Position numbers and translations under genes: made by a program
Assembly: GCA_035645145.1 (NCBI GenBank)
Contig: DASQNC010000036.1
Coordinates: 1-64,000 of the forward strand
Reading direction: 5' to 3'
DNA length: 64,000 nt
Source of the DNA: Azospirillaceae bacterium
GTDB lineage: Bacteria > Pseudomonadota > Alphaproteobacteria > Azospirillales > Azospirillaceae
Notes under the pieces: generated by a model
Databases searched by the model: none
What the model was told of the DNA's origin: nothing
What the model saw: the letters and a program-made list of their open reading frames with translations, nothing else
In this document: piece by piece, positions 23,107 through 32,156 of the stretch
Position numbering within the stretch: the first letter of the stretch is position 1
Layout: every line of letters begins with the position of its first letter

Positions 23107-24282
23107 ATGCAGGACCGAGACGGCGCCGCCACGATCAAACTGGTCCCCAACATCGACAAGGTGGCGGCGGACGATTGGGACGCCTGCGCCGGCGCGGACA
23201 ACCCGTTCGTCTCCCATGCCTTCCTGAAGGCGCTGGAGGAAACGGGCTGCGTCGGCGGGCGGACCGGGTGGACCCCCACCCACATGGTCGCCGAGGGCCC
23301 GGACGGCCGGGTCATCGGCGTCGTGCCGCTCTATTTGAAGCAGCATTCCTTTGGCGAGTACGTCTTCGACCACGGCTGGGCGAACGCGTACGAGAGTGCC
23401 GGCGGCACCTACTACCCCAAACTCCAGTCCGCGGTTCCGTTCACACCGGTGCCGGGACCGCGCCTCCTGGTACGACCCGGTGCGCCCGAGGAGACGGCGG
23501 ACATGCTGGCGGCCGGGATCGAAGCCGCGGCCCGCCAGATGGGCGTGTCCTCGGCCCACGTGACCTTCCCGACCGAGGCGGACTGGACCCGGCTCGGCGA
23601 AGCCGGCTGGCTGCAACGCACCGGGCAGCAGTTCCACTGGTACAACGACGGCTACGCCGACTTCGACGCGTTCCTGGACGCCCTGAACGCCCGCAAGCGC
23701 AAGGCCATCCGGCGCGAGCGCCGTTCCGTGGCCGAGAGCGGGGTCGAACTGTCGATCCTGACCGGCCCCGCGCTGAAGGCCGAGCATTGGGACGCCTTCT
23801 ACCGCTTTTACGTGGACACCGGCGGCCGCAAATGGGGCTCGCCCTACCTGAACCGGGCCTTCTTCCACAGGCTGGGCGAGGTCATGGGCGACAAGGTGGC
23901 CCTGATCATGGGCCGCCTGGACGGGCGCTGGGTCTGCGGTGCCCTGAACCTGATCGGCACCGACACCCTCTACGGCCGGAACTGGGGAGCGGTCGTCCAC
24001 GTGCCGTTCCTGCATTTCGAGGCCTGCTACTACCTGGCCATCGAGTTCGCCATATCCCGTGGCTTGGCGAAGGTGGAGGCCGGCGCCCAGGGCGAGCACA
24101 AGATCCAGCGCGGCTACGTCCCGACCCGGACCTACAGCGCCCACTGGATCCGCGATCCCGGATTCCGCCGGGCGGTGGCGAACTACCTGGAGCGCGAACG
24201 GGCCGCCGTCGACGCGGAGATGGAAGCCCTGGCCGAATACGCCCCCTTCCGCCAGGGCGTGCCGACGGAGGAGCGGGAATAA
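23107..24282 (+). CDS. GNAT-fold acyltransferase-like protein (FemAB/peptidogalycan type)
   Basis: A 391-aa protein with a tandem GNAT-like fold. The N-terminal part has NPFVSHAFLKALEETGCVG, PLYLKQHSFGEYVFDHGWA and YYPKLQSAVPFTPVPGPRLL. The C-terminal part has LNARKRKAIRRERRSVAESG, FYRFYVDTGGRKWGSPYL, YGRNWGAVVHVPFLHFEACY and EAGAQGEHKIQRGYVP. These strings are characteristic of a conserved proteobacterial family (DUF482) annotated as peptidoglycan-like biosynthesis/recognition; the reaction is not established. An upstream in-frame GTG (23080) is the alternative start. It follows ridA by 70 nt. Confidence 0.85.
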   Translation: MQDRDGAATIKLVPNIDKVAADDWDACAGADNPFVSHAFLKALEETGCVGGRTGWTPTHMVAEGPDGRVIGVVPLYLKQHSFGEYVFDHGWANAYESAGGTYYPKLQSAVPFTPVPGPRLLVRPGAPEETADMLAAGIEAAARQMGVSSAHVTFPTEADWTRLGEAGWLQRTGQQFHWYNDGYADFDAFLDALNARKRKAIRRERRSVAESGVELSILTGPALKAEHWDAFYRFYVDTGGRKWGSPYLNRAFFHRLGEVMGDKVALIMGRLDGRWVCGALNLIGTDTLYGRNWGAVVHVPFLHFEACYYLAIEFAISRGLAKVEAGAQGEHKIQRGYVPTRTYSAHWIRDPGFRRAVANYLERERAAVDAEMEALAEYAPFRQGVPTEERE

Positions 24283-24375
24283 ACCCTGGGCCATGGCAAC
24301 TGGCGGTTTGCACCCGCAGGCGCTTCACCTAAGGTGCGGACAGCCAGCGGAACAGCGACCAACAGCGGGGACACC

Positions 24376-25005
24376 ATGGCGAGGTATATTCTCCACGGAC
24401 ATTTCCTGTCCGGTGCCACCTACAAGGTGGCGCTGATGCTGTCCTTGGCCCAGGCGGACTGGCGGTTCCGGCTGGTCGATCTGCGGGCCGGCGCGCACAA
24501 ATCGCCGGAGTTCCTGGAGATGAACCGCTTCGGCCAAGTCCCCGCACTGGAAGACGGCGACCTCACACTTTGCCAGTCCGGTGCCATCCTGGAGCATCTG
24601 GCGATCCAGACCGGTCGGCTTGGCGGCACCGGCCAAGCCGAGCAGGCCCGTGCCCGCGAATGGATTTTCTGGAGCTTCGACGTGCTGAGCCCCGGCATTT
24701 TCCGCAGCCGGGCGATCAACGCCGGCTTCATGAAAGCCGGGGACGAGGTGAAAGCCCACTATCACGCCATGGCCGAGCGGGCGCTCGGCACCCTGGACGC
24801 CTGGCTTGCCGGGCGTGGGTGGCTGGGGGGCGGCGATGCCCCGACGATCGCCGACGTGGACGTGGCCGCGGTGCTGCACTATGCCGGCGATGCCGGATTC
24901 GATCTGGCCGACCGTCAGGCGCTGAAGTCCCACCTGGACCGGGTGCGGGCATTGCCCGGCTATCTCTCGCCCGACGGCCTTCAAGCCAAGGCGCAGCAAG
25001 GCTGA
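24376..25005 (+). CDS. Glutathione S-transferase family protein
   Basis: A 209-aa GST. The N-terminal domain has YILHGHFLSGATYKVALMLS (Ser as the catalytic-type residue), LEMNRFGQVPALEDGD with the cis-Pro, and QSGAILEHLAIQTG. The C-terminal helical domain has WLGGGDAPTIADVDVAAVLHYA. The C-terminus is short (ends KAQQG). The ribosome site GCGGGGAC precedes ATG. The substrate is unknown, and no divergent regulator is attached. Confidence 0.9.
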   Translation: MARYILHGHFLSGATYKVALMLSLAQADWRFRLVDLRAGAHKSPEFLEMNRFGQVPALEDGDLTLCQSGAILEHLAIQTGRLGGTGQAEQARAREWIFWSFDVLSPGIFRSRAINAGFMKAGDEVKAHYHAMAERALGTLDAWLAGRGWLGGGDAPTIADVDVAAVLHYAGDAGFDLADRQALKSHLDRVRALPGYLSPDGLQAKAQQG

Positions 25006-25149
25006 TCGCCGGCCGCCTCCGGGCCGGCGATGCGTCGCATGAGCGGCTTCCGTGCGACGCATGAACAAGAAGCGGGTTGGCCGATCCCCCCGCCATGTGG
25101 AGGATCGGCCGCGTCGCACATCGGCGATGCACCTCGTACCGGGGGGTCC

Positions 25150-26094
25150 ATGACCGCCAATCCGAACCGCCCCATGACCTCCGGCGAGTGGGCGATGCTT
25201 CTGGTTCTGTCGGTGCTGTGGGGCGGCTCGTTCCTGTTCGCCAAGGTGGCGGTGGCCGAGGTGCCGCCCTTCACGGTGGTTCTGGTCCGGGTCGCGCTGG
25301 CGGCGGCGGCGCTCTGGCTGGCGTTGCGCGTCACCGGCCATCGGCTGCCGCGTGACCGCGGCGTCTGGGCGGCCTTCTATGGGATGGCGCTCCTGAACAA
25401 CGTGATCCCGTTCGGCCTGTTCTTCTGGGGCGTGACCCAGATCGGCAGCGGGCTCGCCGCCATCCTCAACGCGACGACGCCATTGTTCGGAGCCATCGCC
25501 GCCCATGTCCTGACCCGCGACGAGAAGATCACGCCGAACAGGATGGCGGGGATTCTGGCCGGTCTTTGCGGTGTGGCGGTGATGGTGGGCCCCGCGGCAT
25601 TGGAGGGGGTCGACGCCGGGGTGGTGGCACAGCTCGCGTGCCTGGGGGGTGCGTTGAGCTACGGCTTCGCCGGGGTGTTCGGCCGGCGGTTCCGCGGCAT
25701 GGGCATTCCGCCGATGGTGACCGCCGCGGGTCAGGTGACGGCCTCGGTCACGGTCACGCTGCCGCTGGCCATGCTGATCGATCGACCCTGGACGCTGCCG
25801 ATGCCAAGCGTCGAAGTCATGGGGGCGTTGATCGGTCTGGCCCTGGCCAGCACCGCCCTCGCCTACATCCTGTTCTTCCGCATCCTCGCCACCGCCGGCA
25901 CCACCAACCTGCTGCTGGTCACCTTCCTGGTTCCGGTGAGCGGCTTGCTTCTCGGCATGTCCCTCCTGGGCGAGGAGCTGGAGGCGCGGCAGGTGGCCGG
26001 CATGTCCCTGATCGGCGTCGGGCTGGCCTGCGTGGACGGGCGACCGCTCCGGCGGCTCCGGCGGATGGTGCGGCCGGGATCCCGCACCGCCTAA
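25150..26094 (+). CDS. EamA/DMT-family transporter
   Basis: A 314-aa inner-membrane protein with ten predicted helices in two repeated halves of five. The first half includes LLVLSVLWGGSFLFAKVA and FFWGVTQIGSGLAAILNATT; the second includes ALASTALAYILFFRILATAG and LLLVTFLVPVSGLLLGMSLL. Both GxGxAAxL/TxLAYxLF elements are typical of the drug/metabolite transporter superfamily. Likely exports amino acids or other small metabolites; the substrate is unknown. The start gives the family-typical short cytoplasmic N-terminus. Confidence 0.9.
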   Translation: MTANPNRPMTSGEWAMLLVLSVLWGGSFLFAKVAVAEVPPFTVVLVRVALAAAALWLALRVTGHRLPRDRGVWAAFYGMALLNNVIPFGLFFWGVTQIGSGLAAILNATTPLFGAIAAHVLTRDEKITPNRMAGILAGLCGVAVMVGPAALEGVDAGVVAQLACLGGALSYGFAGVFGRRFRGMGIPPMVTAAGQVTASVTVTLPLAMLIDRPWTLPMPSVEVMGALIGLALASTALAYILFFRILATAGTTNLLLVTFLVPVSGLLLGMSLLGEELEARQVAGMSLIGVGLACVDGRPLRRLRRMVRPGSRTA

Positions 26095-26185
26095 GGGATT
26101 GCAGGGCACGAACAGGCCGCAAGCAACCCGCAACCACGGCCGGGGCGTCGTGTTCTCCGGAAACTGGAACGGCTCGGAGAGCCCC

Positions 26186-27643
26186 ATGCCCGATACCCAT
26201 ACGGTGCGCGCCGCCACCCACGGCATTGTCGAAACCGACATTCCCGCGCGCCTCGACCGGCTGCCCTGGGGGCGCTTTCACACCCTGGTGGTGGCCGCGC
26301 TGGGCATCACATGGATCCTGGACGGGTTGGAGGTGACGTTGGCGGGCGCCGTCTCGGGTGCGCTGAAGGAAAGCCCGGCGATGCAATTCACCAACGTCGA
26401 AATCGGCATCGCCAGCAGCGCCTATCTGCTCGGGGCGGTTAGCGGAGCCATCTTCTTCGGCTGGCTGACCGACCGGCTCGGACGCAAGAAGCTGTTCTTC
26501 CTGACCCTTTTCGTCTACTTGGCCGCGACGGCGGCCACCGCATTTTCCTGGGACGTCTGGAGCTTCGCCTTCTTCCGGTTCCTGACCGGCGCCGGCATCG
26601 GCGGCGAGTACACGGCCATCAACTCCACCATCCAGGAACTGGTCCCCGCCCGGGTGCGCGGCTGGACCGACTTGGTGATCAACGGCAGCTTCTGGATAGG
26701 GGCAGCGCTCGGGGCGGCCGGGTCGGTCGTGCTGCTGAACCCGGCGGTGCTGGGCATTGACATGGGCTGGCGCGCCGCCTTCTTCATCGGCGCCGTGCTC
26801 GGCCTTGTCATCCTCTTCATGCGCATGTGGATTCCGGAAAGCCCGCGATGGCTGATGACCCACGGCCGTGCCGACGAGGCCGAGGCGATCGTCGCCGGCA
26901 TCGAGGACCGGCTCCGGGCCGAAGGCCATGTGCTGGGGCCCGTGCCGGGCCCGCCGATCCGCCTGCGCTCGCGCAGCCACACGCCCCTGGGCGAGGTCTT
27001 CCAAACCCTGTTCGGGCTGCACCGCCGACGCGCCATGGTGGGGCTCGCCCTCATGGCCGCGCAGGCGTTCTTCTACAACGCGATCTTCTTCACCTATGCG
27101 CTGGTGCTGACCGACTTCTACGGCGTGCCGGCAGCCAATGTCGGCCTTTACATCCTGCCCTTCGCGGCCGGCAATTTCCTGGGCCCGGTCGTGCTCGGCC
27201 GGTTCTTCGACACGCTGGGCCGGCGTGTGATGATCGCCTTCACCTACACGATGTCGGCCGTGCTGCTGGCGGGAACCGGCTGGCTGTTCGCGGAAGGAAC
27301 ACTGTCGGCGCAGGGGCAGACCATCGCCTGGATGGTGGTGTTCTTCTTCGCCTCGGCCGCGGCCAGTTCGGCCTATCTGACCGTCAGCGAGACCTTCCCG
27401 CTGGAGATCCGCGCGCTGGCCATCGCCGTGTTCTACGCCGTCGGCACGGGCCTGGGCGGCGTGGCCGGCCCGTGGCTGTTCGGCGCCCTGATCGACACCG
27501 GCGAGCGATCCAGCGTGTTCGCCGGCTACCTGTTCGGCAGCGCCCTGATGCTGGGGGCCGCTGTCATTGTCTGGATCTGGGGCGTGAACGCGGAACGCCG
27601 CCCGCTGGAGCATGTGGCCCGTCCGCTGGCGGCAGCGGAGTAA
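26186..27643 (+). CDS. MFS transporter, sugar-porter-like
   Basis: A 485-aa protein with twelve predicted helices. The MFS signature between helices 2 and 3 is GWLTDRLGRKKLFFLTLF. The helix 4 region FRFLTGAGIGGEYTAINSTI and PESPRWLMTHGRADEAEAIV after helix 6 are sugar-porter hallmarks, and the second-half repeat is GRFFDTLGRRVMIAFT. DGLEVTLAG in helix 1 resembles the aromatic-acid/metabolite group. Probably a proton symporter for an organic acid or sugar. A strong hairpin (27648-27683) ends the transcript 5 nt after the stop codon. Confidence 0.92.
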   Translation: MPDTHTVRAATHGIVETDIPARLDRLPWGRFHTLVVAALGITWILDGLEVTLAGAVSGALKESPAMQFTNVEIGIASSAYLLGAVSGAIFFGWLTDRLGRKKLFFLTLFVYLAATAATAFSWDVWSFAFFRFLTGAGIGGEYTAINSTIQELVPARVRGWTDLVINGSFWIGAALGAAGSVVLLNPAVLGIDMGWRAAFFIGAVLGLVILFMRMWIPESPRWLMTHGRADEAEAIVAGIEDRLRAEGHVLGPVPGPPIRLRSRSHTPLGEVFQTLFGLHRRRAMVGLALMAAQAFFYNAIFFTYALVLTDFYGVPAANVGLYILPFAAGNFLGPVVLGRFFDTLGRRVMIAFTYTMSAVLLAGTGWLFAEGTLSAQGQTIAWMVVFFFASAAASSAYLTVSETFPLEIRALAIAVFYAVGTGLGGVAGPWLFGALIDTGERSSVFAGYLFGSALMLGAAVIVWIWGVNAERRPLEHVARPLAAAE

Positions 27644-27647
27644 AAGA

Positions 27648-27683
27648 GGAACGGCGTGCGTCCTTGGGGACGCACGCCGTTCC
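27648..27683. terminator. Strong 16-bp hairpin after the MFS gene
   Basis: GGAACGGCGTGCGTCC pairs perfectly with GGACGCACGCCGTTCC around a TTGG loop. A-rich sequence precedes it and TTAAT follows, so it can serve both the MFS gene and the convergent gene at 27706. Confidence 0.85.
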
Positions 27684-27705
27684 TTAATGCCTACGGCACT
27701 GTGAC

Positions 27706-28065
27706 TTATGCCGGGGCCGGCGCAGCCAGATCGCAGGTCACGGACGCAAAGCCGCCGCTGGAGCCGGGCACAATCCAAATGCCCCGGCCGGCGGAGATCT
27801 CCAACGGGAACGGCAATGCTTCAATATCAAGTGCCGTATCGGATGCCCGGCAGGCAAGAACCACTGGAGAGGACGAGAAATCCCGAGGGCCATTCGGAGC
27901 CGTCGCCCCGACAACCAAGCCGAACAGGGGGCCACCGGAGCTGGAGAGCACAGCCGTCCGTAAAACCGCTCCGTTTACGTTTTCAGCCGGGCTCAGAACG
28001 GTCAGCGCCTGATCACCCGCGACAGCCTGCGACGCAAAGTGCGAACCAATCGGTTGAGGGCTCAT
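27706..28065 (-). CDS. Hypothetical protein, 119 aa
   Basis: I do not recognise this protein. It begins MSPQPIGSHFASQAVAGDQA and has a beta-rich look (ALDIEALPFPLEI, GIWIVPGSSGGFASVTCDL). There is no signal peptide, no membrane segment and no catalytic motif. The A/T content of the coding region is a little higher than in its neighbours. The start at 28065 has GGGGG 8 nt upstream. It shares a hairpin-bounded segment with a decayed deaminase, which hints at acquired or eroding DNA. Confidence 0.65.
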   Translation of the reverse strand: MSPQPIGSHFASQAVAGDQALTVLSPAENVNGAVLRTAVLSSSGGPLFGLVVGATAPNGPRDFSSSPVVLACRASDTALDIEALPFPLEISAGRGIWIVPGSSGGFASVTCDLAAPAPA

Positions 28066-28191
28066 CGGCACACCCCCTGTTTGAATTTTGCAACCGCCTG
28101 GCCGGACGGAGAGCAAATTATGAACCGCACGTTTGGGCGTCAAACTTGCGCGGAAGAGTGGACTTACCGCAGAGACGGTCGGGGAGCCGCC

Positions 28192-28520
28192 TCAGTATGG
28201 GATCTTGCCCTGTTTGGCCGCCCATTCGCCGAAGACGATCCGCGCCTCGTTGGCGAGCATCCAAGCGGCCGGGATGGTGCGGGCGTGCAAGGGCACCGGA
28301 ATCTCGTGGCAGATGAAGTCATCGAAGCTTGAGGCCGCGTCCAACCGTTGGCCGGCAGACACGATCCGGGACACGCCCGCCCAGTAGGCGGCTGACAGAA
28401 GCACCCAGCCATCGCGCTCCACGACGGCGCGAAACGCCCCCCAACTCCCGCAAGCATGTTCACCTGGCTGAGTTTGATCGCCCGGCGGAGAAAAGTCGCG
28501 AATCCATGGTCGATCGGAAT
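28192..28520 (-). pseudogene. Decayed nucleoside deaminase (guanine deaminase-like)
   Basis: Pieces of a CDA-fold nucleoside deaminase occur in two frames. The first frame gives FLRRAIKLSQVNMLAGVGG, the family N-terminus. At the G6 run (28437-28442) the frame shifts to GAFRAVVERDGWVL, the beginning of the GPFGAVVVRDG strand. This is followed directly by SAAYWAGVSRIV and FDDFICHEI, and the end is GEWAAKQGKIPY. The segment that should hold the zinc motifs HAE and PCxxC (roughly 70 residues) is missing. A frameshift plus an internal deletion means no active enzyme can be made. Boundaries are approximate. Confidence 0.75.
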
Positions 28521-28553
28521 CCGGCTGTGCTGCGCGTCCGACCATCTCCGTAC

Positions 28554-28574
28554 GGGCGCGGTTTCCCGCGCCCC
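28554..28574. terminator. Second hairpin, near-inverse copy of the clpA terminator
   Basis: GGGCGCGG-TTTC-CCGCGCCC. It is almost the reverse complement of the clpA terminator hairpin at 28593-28613, so the two can also pair with each other. Confidence 0.6.
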
Positions 28575-28592
28575 CCAATAGGCCAAAGAAAA

Positions 28593-28613
28593 GGGGCGCG
28601 GAAACCGCGCCCC
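28593..28613 (-). terminator. Intrinsic terminator of clpA
   Basis: On the minus strand GGGGCGCGG-TTT-CCGCGCCCC is followed by TTTTCTTT, 29 nt after the clpA stop. It is a textbook Rho-independent terminator. Confidence 0.9.
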
Positions 28614-28641
28614 TGGGGTAGTCCCCCGGTTCCGTGGTGGA

Positions 28642-30945
28642 TCAGTCCACCATCTCCGGCACCTTTTCCTCTTCGCCACCACGCTCGGGCGTCTCGGGGT
28701 ATTCGAAGACCAGCTTGTCGCCGTCCGCGAGCGTGATCCGGACAAGACCGCCCTTGGACAGCCTGCCGAACAGGATCTCCTCGGCCAGCGGCTTCTTGAT
28801 GTGCTCCTGGATGGTGCGGCCCAGCGGGCGGGCACCGTACAGGGGATCGTAGCCCTTCTTGGCCAGCCATTCGCGGGCCTCGTCGGACAGCTCGATCGTC
28901 ACGCCGCGGTCGGTGAGCTGGGCCTCCAACTGCATGACGAACTTGTCGACCACCCGGCCAATGATCTCCGGGGTCAGGCCGGCGAACTGGATGGTCGCGT
29001 CCAGCCGGTTGCGGAATTCCGGCGTGAACATCCGGTTGATCGCCTCCAGATCCTCGCCGGAGCGCGTCTGGCGTTCGAACCCGATGGCGGGCTTGGCCAG
29101 ATCGGCGGCGCCGGCATTGGTCGTCATGATCAGGATGACGTTGCGGAAGTCGACCGTCTTGCCGTTGTGGTCGGTCAGCCGCCCATTGTCCATGACCTGC
29201 AGGAGGATGTTGAACAGGTCCGGGTGCGCCTTCTCGATCTCGTCCAGCAGGAGCACGCAGTGCGGATGCTGGTCGATGGAGTCGGTCAGCAGGCCGCCCT
29301 GGTCGAAGCCCACATAGCCCGGCGGCGCGCCGATCAGGCGGCTGACGGAGTGGCGCTCCATGTACTCGGACATGTCGAAGCGGATCAGCTCGACACCGAG
29401 CGTCTTCGACAGCTGGCGGGCCACCTCGGTCTTGCCGACGCCGGTGGGGCCGGCGAACAGGTAGTTGCCGATCGGCTTCTCCGGTTCGCGCAGGCCGGCG
29501 CGGGCCAGCTTGATGGCCGTGGTCAGGGCCTCGATGGCCTTGTCCTGGCCGAAGACCATCGTCTTCAGGTCGCGCTCCAGGTTCTGGAGCACTTCCTTGT
29601 CGTCGCGGCTCATGGACTTCGGCGGGATGCGGGCGATCTTGGCGACCACCGCCTCCACGTCCTTCACCGTGATGGTCTTCTTGCGCTTGTTCTCGGCCAC
29701 CAGCATCTGCGCGGCGCCGACCTCGTCGATGATGTCGATCGCCTTGTCCGGCAGCTTGCGGTCACCGATGTACTTGGCCGACAGCTCGACCGCCGCCTTG
29801 ATGGCTTCGCCGGTGTAGCGGATGCGGTGGAACTTCTCGTAGTAGGGCTTCAGGCCATTGAGGATCTTCACCGCATCCTCGATCGAGGGCTCGCCCACGT
29901 CGATCTTCTGGAAGCGGCGGACAAGCGCCCGGTCCTTTTCGAAGTAGTTCCGGTACTCCTTGTACGTGGTCGACCCGATGCAGCGCAGCTGGCCCGACGC
30001 CAGGGCCGGCTTCAGCAGGTTCGACGCATCCATCGCCCCACCGGACGTGGCGCCCGCACCGATCACGGTGTGGATCTCGTCGATGAACAGAACCGAGCCC
30101 TCGTGCTGCTCAAGCTCGGTCAGCACCGCCTTCAGCCGCTCCTCGAAATCGCCGCGGTAGCGGGTTCCGGCAAGCAGCGCCCCCATGTCGAGGGCGAAGA
30201 TGGTGGCGTTGCGCAGCACCTCCGGCACCTCGCCATGGACGATGCGCCGCGCCAGCCCCTCGGCGATGGCCGTCTTGCCGACGCCGGGGTCGCCCACGTA
30301 GAGCGGGTTGTTCTTCGATCGACGGCACAGGATCTGGATGGTGCGCTCGACCTCGCTCTCGCGGCCGATCAGCGGGTCGATCTTGCCGCCGGCGGCCTTC
30401 TTGTTGAGGTTGACGCAGTAGGCCTCCAGCGCCTCTGTCCCCTTCTTCACGACCTTCTCCGCCTGTGCATCGTCGTCAGCACCGGATACCCGCTTGGCCT
30501 CGCCGCGACCGGGCGCCTTGGCGATACCGTGCGAGATGTAGTTCACCGCGTCGAACCGGGTCATGTCCTGCTCCTGCAGGAAGTAGACCGCGTGACTCTC
30601 GCGCTCAGAGAACAAAGCAACCAGCACATTGGCACCGGTCACTTCCTCACGCCCGGAGGACTGCACATGAATGGCGGCGCGTTGCAGAACGCGCTGGAAA
30701 CCGGCCGTGGGCTTGGCGTCCTCGGTCCGATTGGTGACAAGATTGGACAGCTCGTTGTCGAGGTAATCCGTCAGACTGGCGCGGATCCGGTCGAGATCCA
30801 CCCCGCACGCGCGCAGAACCGCGACGGCATCCTGGTCCTCGGTCAGAGCGAGTAACAGGTGTTCGAGCGTCGCGTATTCGTGCCGGCGCTGGTTCGCGTA
30901 ATGGAGGGCCCGGTGCAGGGATTGCTCAAGGTTCCGCGACAGCAT
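28642..30945 (-). CDS. clpA: ATP-dependent Clp protease ATP-binding subunit ClpA
   Basis: A 767-aa Hsp100 unfoldase that feeds substrates to ClpP. The N-terminal Clp-N double repeat is at about 1-145. The first AAA+ module has Walker A GDPGVGKT (218-225), and the second has GPTGVGKT (near 500). [13 protein letters not shown] marks the sensor-1 region. The ClpP-docking loop is IGF ([10 protein letters not shown], near 620), in place of the E. coli IGL. There is no middle coiled-coil domain, which separates it from ClpB. The adaptor gene clpS lies 54 nt upstream on the same strand. Terminated at 28593-28613. Confidence 0.97.
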   Translation of the reverse strand: MLSRNLEQSLHRALHYANQRRHEYATLEHLLLALTEDQDAVAVLRACGVDLDRIRASLTDYLDNELSNLVTNRTEDAKPTAGFQRVLQRAAIHVQSSGREEVTGANVLVALFSERESHAVYFLQEQDMTRFDAVNYISHGIAKAPGRGEAKRVSGADDDAQAEKVVKKGTEALEAYCVNLNKKAAGGKIDPLIGRESEVERTIQILCRRSKNNPLYVGDPGVGKTAIAEGLARRIVHGEVPEVLRNATIFALDMGALLAGTRYRGDFEERLKAVLTELEQHEGSVLFIDEIHTVIGAGATSGGAMDASNLLKPALASGQLRCIGSTTYKEYRNYFEKDRALVRRFQKIDVGEPSIEDAVKILNGLKPYYEKFHRIRYTGEAIKAAVELSAKYIGDRKLPDKAIDIIDEVGAAQMLVAENKRKKTITVKDVEAVVAKIARIPPKSMSRDDKEVLQNLERDLKTMVFGQDKAIEALTTAIKLARAGLREPEKPIGNYLFAGPTGVGKTEVARQLSKTLGVELIRFDMSEYMERHSVSRLIGAPPGYVGFDQGGLLTDSIDQHPHCVLLLDEIEKAHPDLFNILLQVMDNGRLTDHNGKTVDFRNVILIMTTNAGAADLAKPAIGFERQTRSGEDLEAINRMFTPEFRNRLDATIQFAGLTPEIIGRVVDKFVMQLEAQLTDRGVTIELSDEAREWLAKKGYDPLYGARPLGRTIQEHIKKPLAEEILFGRLSKGGLVRITLADGDKLVFEYPETPERGGEEEKVPEMVD

Positions 30946-30999
30946 TCGTGAACGGCTCCTGGGTTCAAGCCTTTGGGGGTGCCTTGCGCCGGACCAAGG

Positions 31000-31326
31000 C
31001 TATTCCTTTTCCAGCGTACACTGCAAAGGATGTTGATGCTGGCGGGCGAAATCCATGACCTGCGTCACTTTCGTCTCCGCGACTTCGTAAGTGTACACGC
31101 CGCAGATGCCAACGCCGCGTCTGTGCACATGCAGCATAATCTTTGTCGCCTCATCACGGTTCTTTTGGAAGAACCGCTCGAGGACATGAACAACGAACTC
31201 CATCGGAGTGTAGTCGTCGTTCAACATCAAAACCTTGTACATCGACGGCTTCTTGGTCTTCGGCTTGGCCTTGACCACGACGCCCGTATTCGGGCCTTCA
31301 TCGCCGTGCTTATCGAAATCGGACAT
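31000..31326 (-). CDS. clpS: ClpS, adaptor for ClpA
   Basis: A 108-aa N-degron adaptor. It binds proteins with bulky N-terminal residues and hands them to ClpA. The conserved core is [20 protein letters not shown], with DD and the ligand pocket, then [27 protein letters not shown] and [10 protein letters not shown], the family C-terminus. About 35 disordered residues precede the core. Longer in-frame starts exist upstream, but the conserved MSDF start and family length favour this one. Operon with clpA. Confidence 0.96.
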   Translation of the reverse strand: MSDFDKHGDEGPNTGVVVKAKPKTKKPSMYKVLMLNDDYTPMEFVVHVLERFFQKNRDEATKIMLHVHRRGVGICGVYTYEVAETKVTQVMDFARQHQHPLQCTLEKE

Positions 31327-31431
31327 GGTGAAATCTGCAAGGGACAACAACGGCGCGCCAATCATATGAGATGAGGACGCGGGCAAAAAAGACCCTAAGC
31401 CGTGACGGTAAATGGACATCGAATGCGGCCG

Positions 31432-31474
31432 ATCCAAAAATACAACGACCCGGCGGGTTAACCCGTCGGGTCGT
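31432..31474 (-). terminator. Terminator of the phasin gene
   Basis: ACGACCCG-x-CGGG-TTAA-CCCG-x-CGGGTCGT is a long stem with one G-T pair, followed on the minus strand by GTATTTTTGG. It lies about 50 nt after the phasin stop. Confidence 0.8.
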
Positions 31475-31524
31475 CGCGCGTCACGTGCAGCCTACCCCAC
31501 CAAAGCCGGCATTCCCCGGACGCA

Positions 31525-31995
31525 TCAGGCCACCTGCGGCCGCACCGTGCGCTGCATCGCCGCACGTAGGTGCTCCTGCAACGGCTCCAGCGCTTCGTCC
31601 GCCGCCTTCAAGGACAACTCGGACAGCTTGGTCGTTTCGGCGATCAAGCTGTCGAAGCTGGTCCGTGCGAACGCGCTCTGGACTTCCGCGACATCGCCCA
31701 GCGTACGCGCGCCGAGCAGGGCCTTGCCGGCGGACACGCTCATGTCCGTCAGTGCCTGGGTATAGGCAAACACCGCCCGGCCCATCTCGTCGTAGGTCCG
31801 GGCGAACACGCCGGACGCCTGGGCCACCGCGTCCAGCGCCTTCCTGTTCATACGGACGACCTCGTCATACCCGCCCGGGAAGGCGACTCCGGCCTTCTCC
31901 GCCGGGTCCTTCGCAGCGGAAACCCCGTCCGAAACCTTGCCGCCGGCATGGCCGGCCAGATCGTCGATCGTCTTATTGGTCGGCTTGCGTGTCAC
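31525..31995 (-). CDS. Phasin family protein
   Basis: A 156-aa granule-associated protein of the phasin_2 type. After a hydrophilic N-terminal part come the typical helices: EVVRMNRKALDAVAQASGVF, YTQALTDMSVSAGKALLGAR, DVAEVQSAFARTSFDSLIAE and LSLKAADEALEPLQEHLRAA. Phasins coat polyhydroxyalkanoate granules and control their size. No phaC or phaA is nearby. GTG was chosen as start because AGGGGATCC lies just upstream. The promoter is at 32067-32096 and the terminator at 31432-31474, so it is monocistronic. Confidence 0.92.
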   Translation of the reverse strand: MTRKPTNKTIDDLAGHAGGKVSDGVSAAKDPAEKAGVAFPGGYDEVVRMNRKALDAVAQASGVFARTYDEMGRAVFAYTQALTDMSVSAGKALLGARTLGDVAEVQSAFARTSFDSLIAETTKLSELSLKAADEALEPLQEHLRAAMQRTVRPQVA

Positions 31996-32066
31996 GTCGG
32001 ATCCCCTGTGTTGACGCGGCGGTGCTCGGGATGGAACCAAACTTATTTTGCTGCGCCGCAGCATTT

Positions 32067-32096
32067 TTTATATGGAAACCAAAGTCAGCAGCGCAA
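32067..32096 (-). promoter_or_regulatory. Probable promoter of the phasin gene
   Basis: On the minus strand -35 TTGCGC (32096-32091), 18 nt, -10 TATAAA (32072-32067), in a locally AT-rich patch. A TGCTG-CGCCG-CAGCA stem lies at the expected transcript start. Confidence 0.55.
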
Positions 32097-32156
32097 TACC
32101 ACCTTTGTGCACCGCACAATTCCCGATACCTGTGCGGCACCCACGTCGCCCAGGTA

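Noticed and set aside
28801-30855. Long plus-strand open frame opposite clpA
   Set aside because: Shadow of clpA, which has complete AAA+ motifs on the minus strand.
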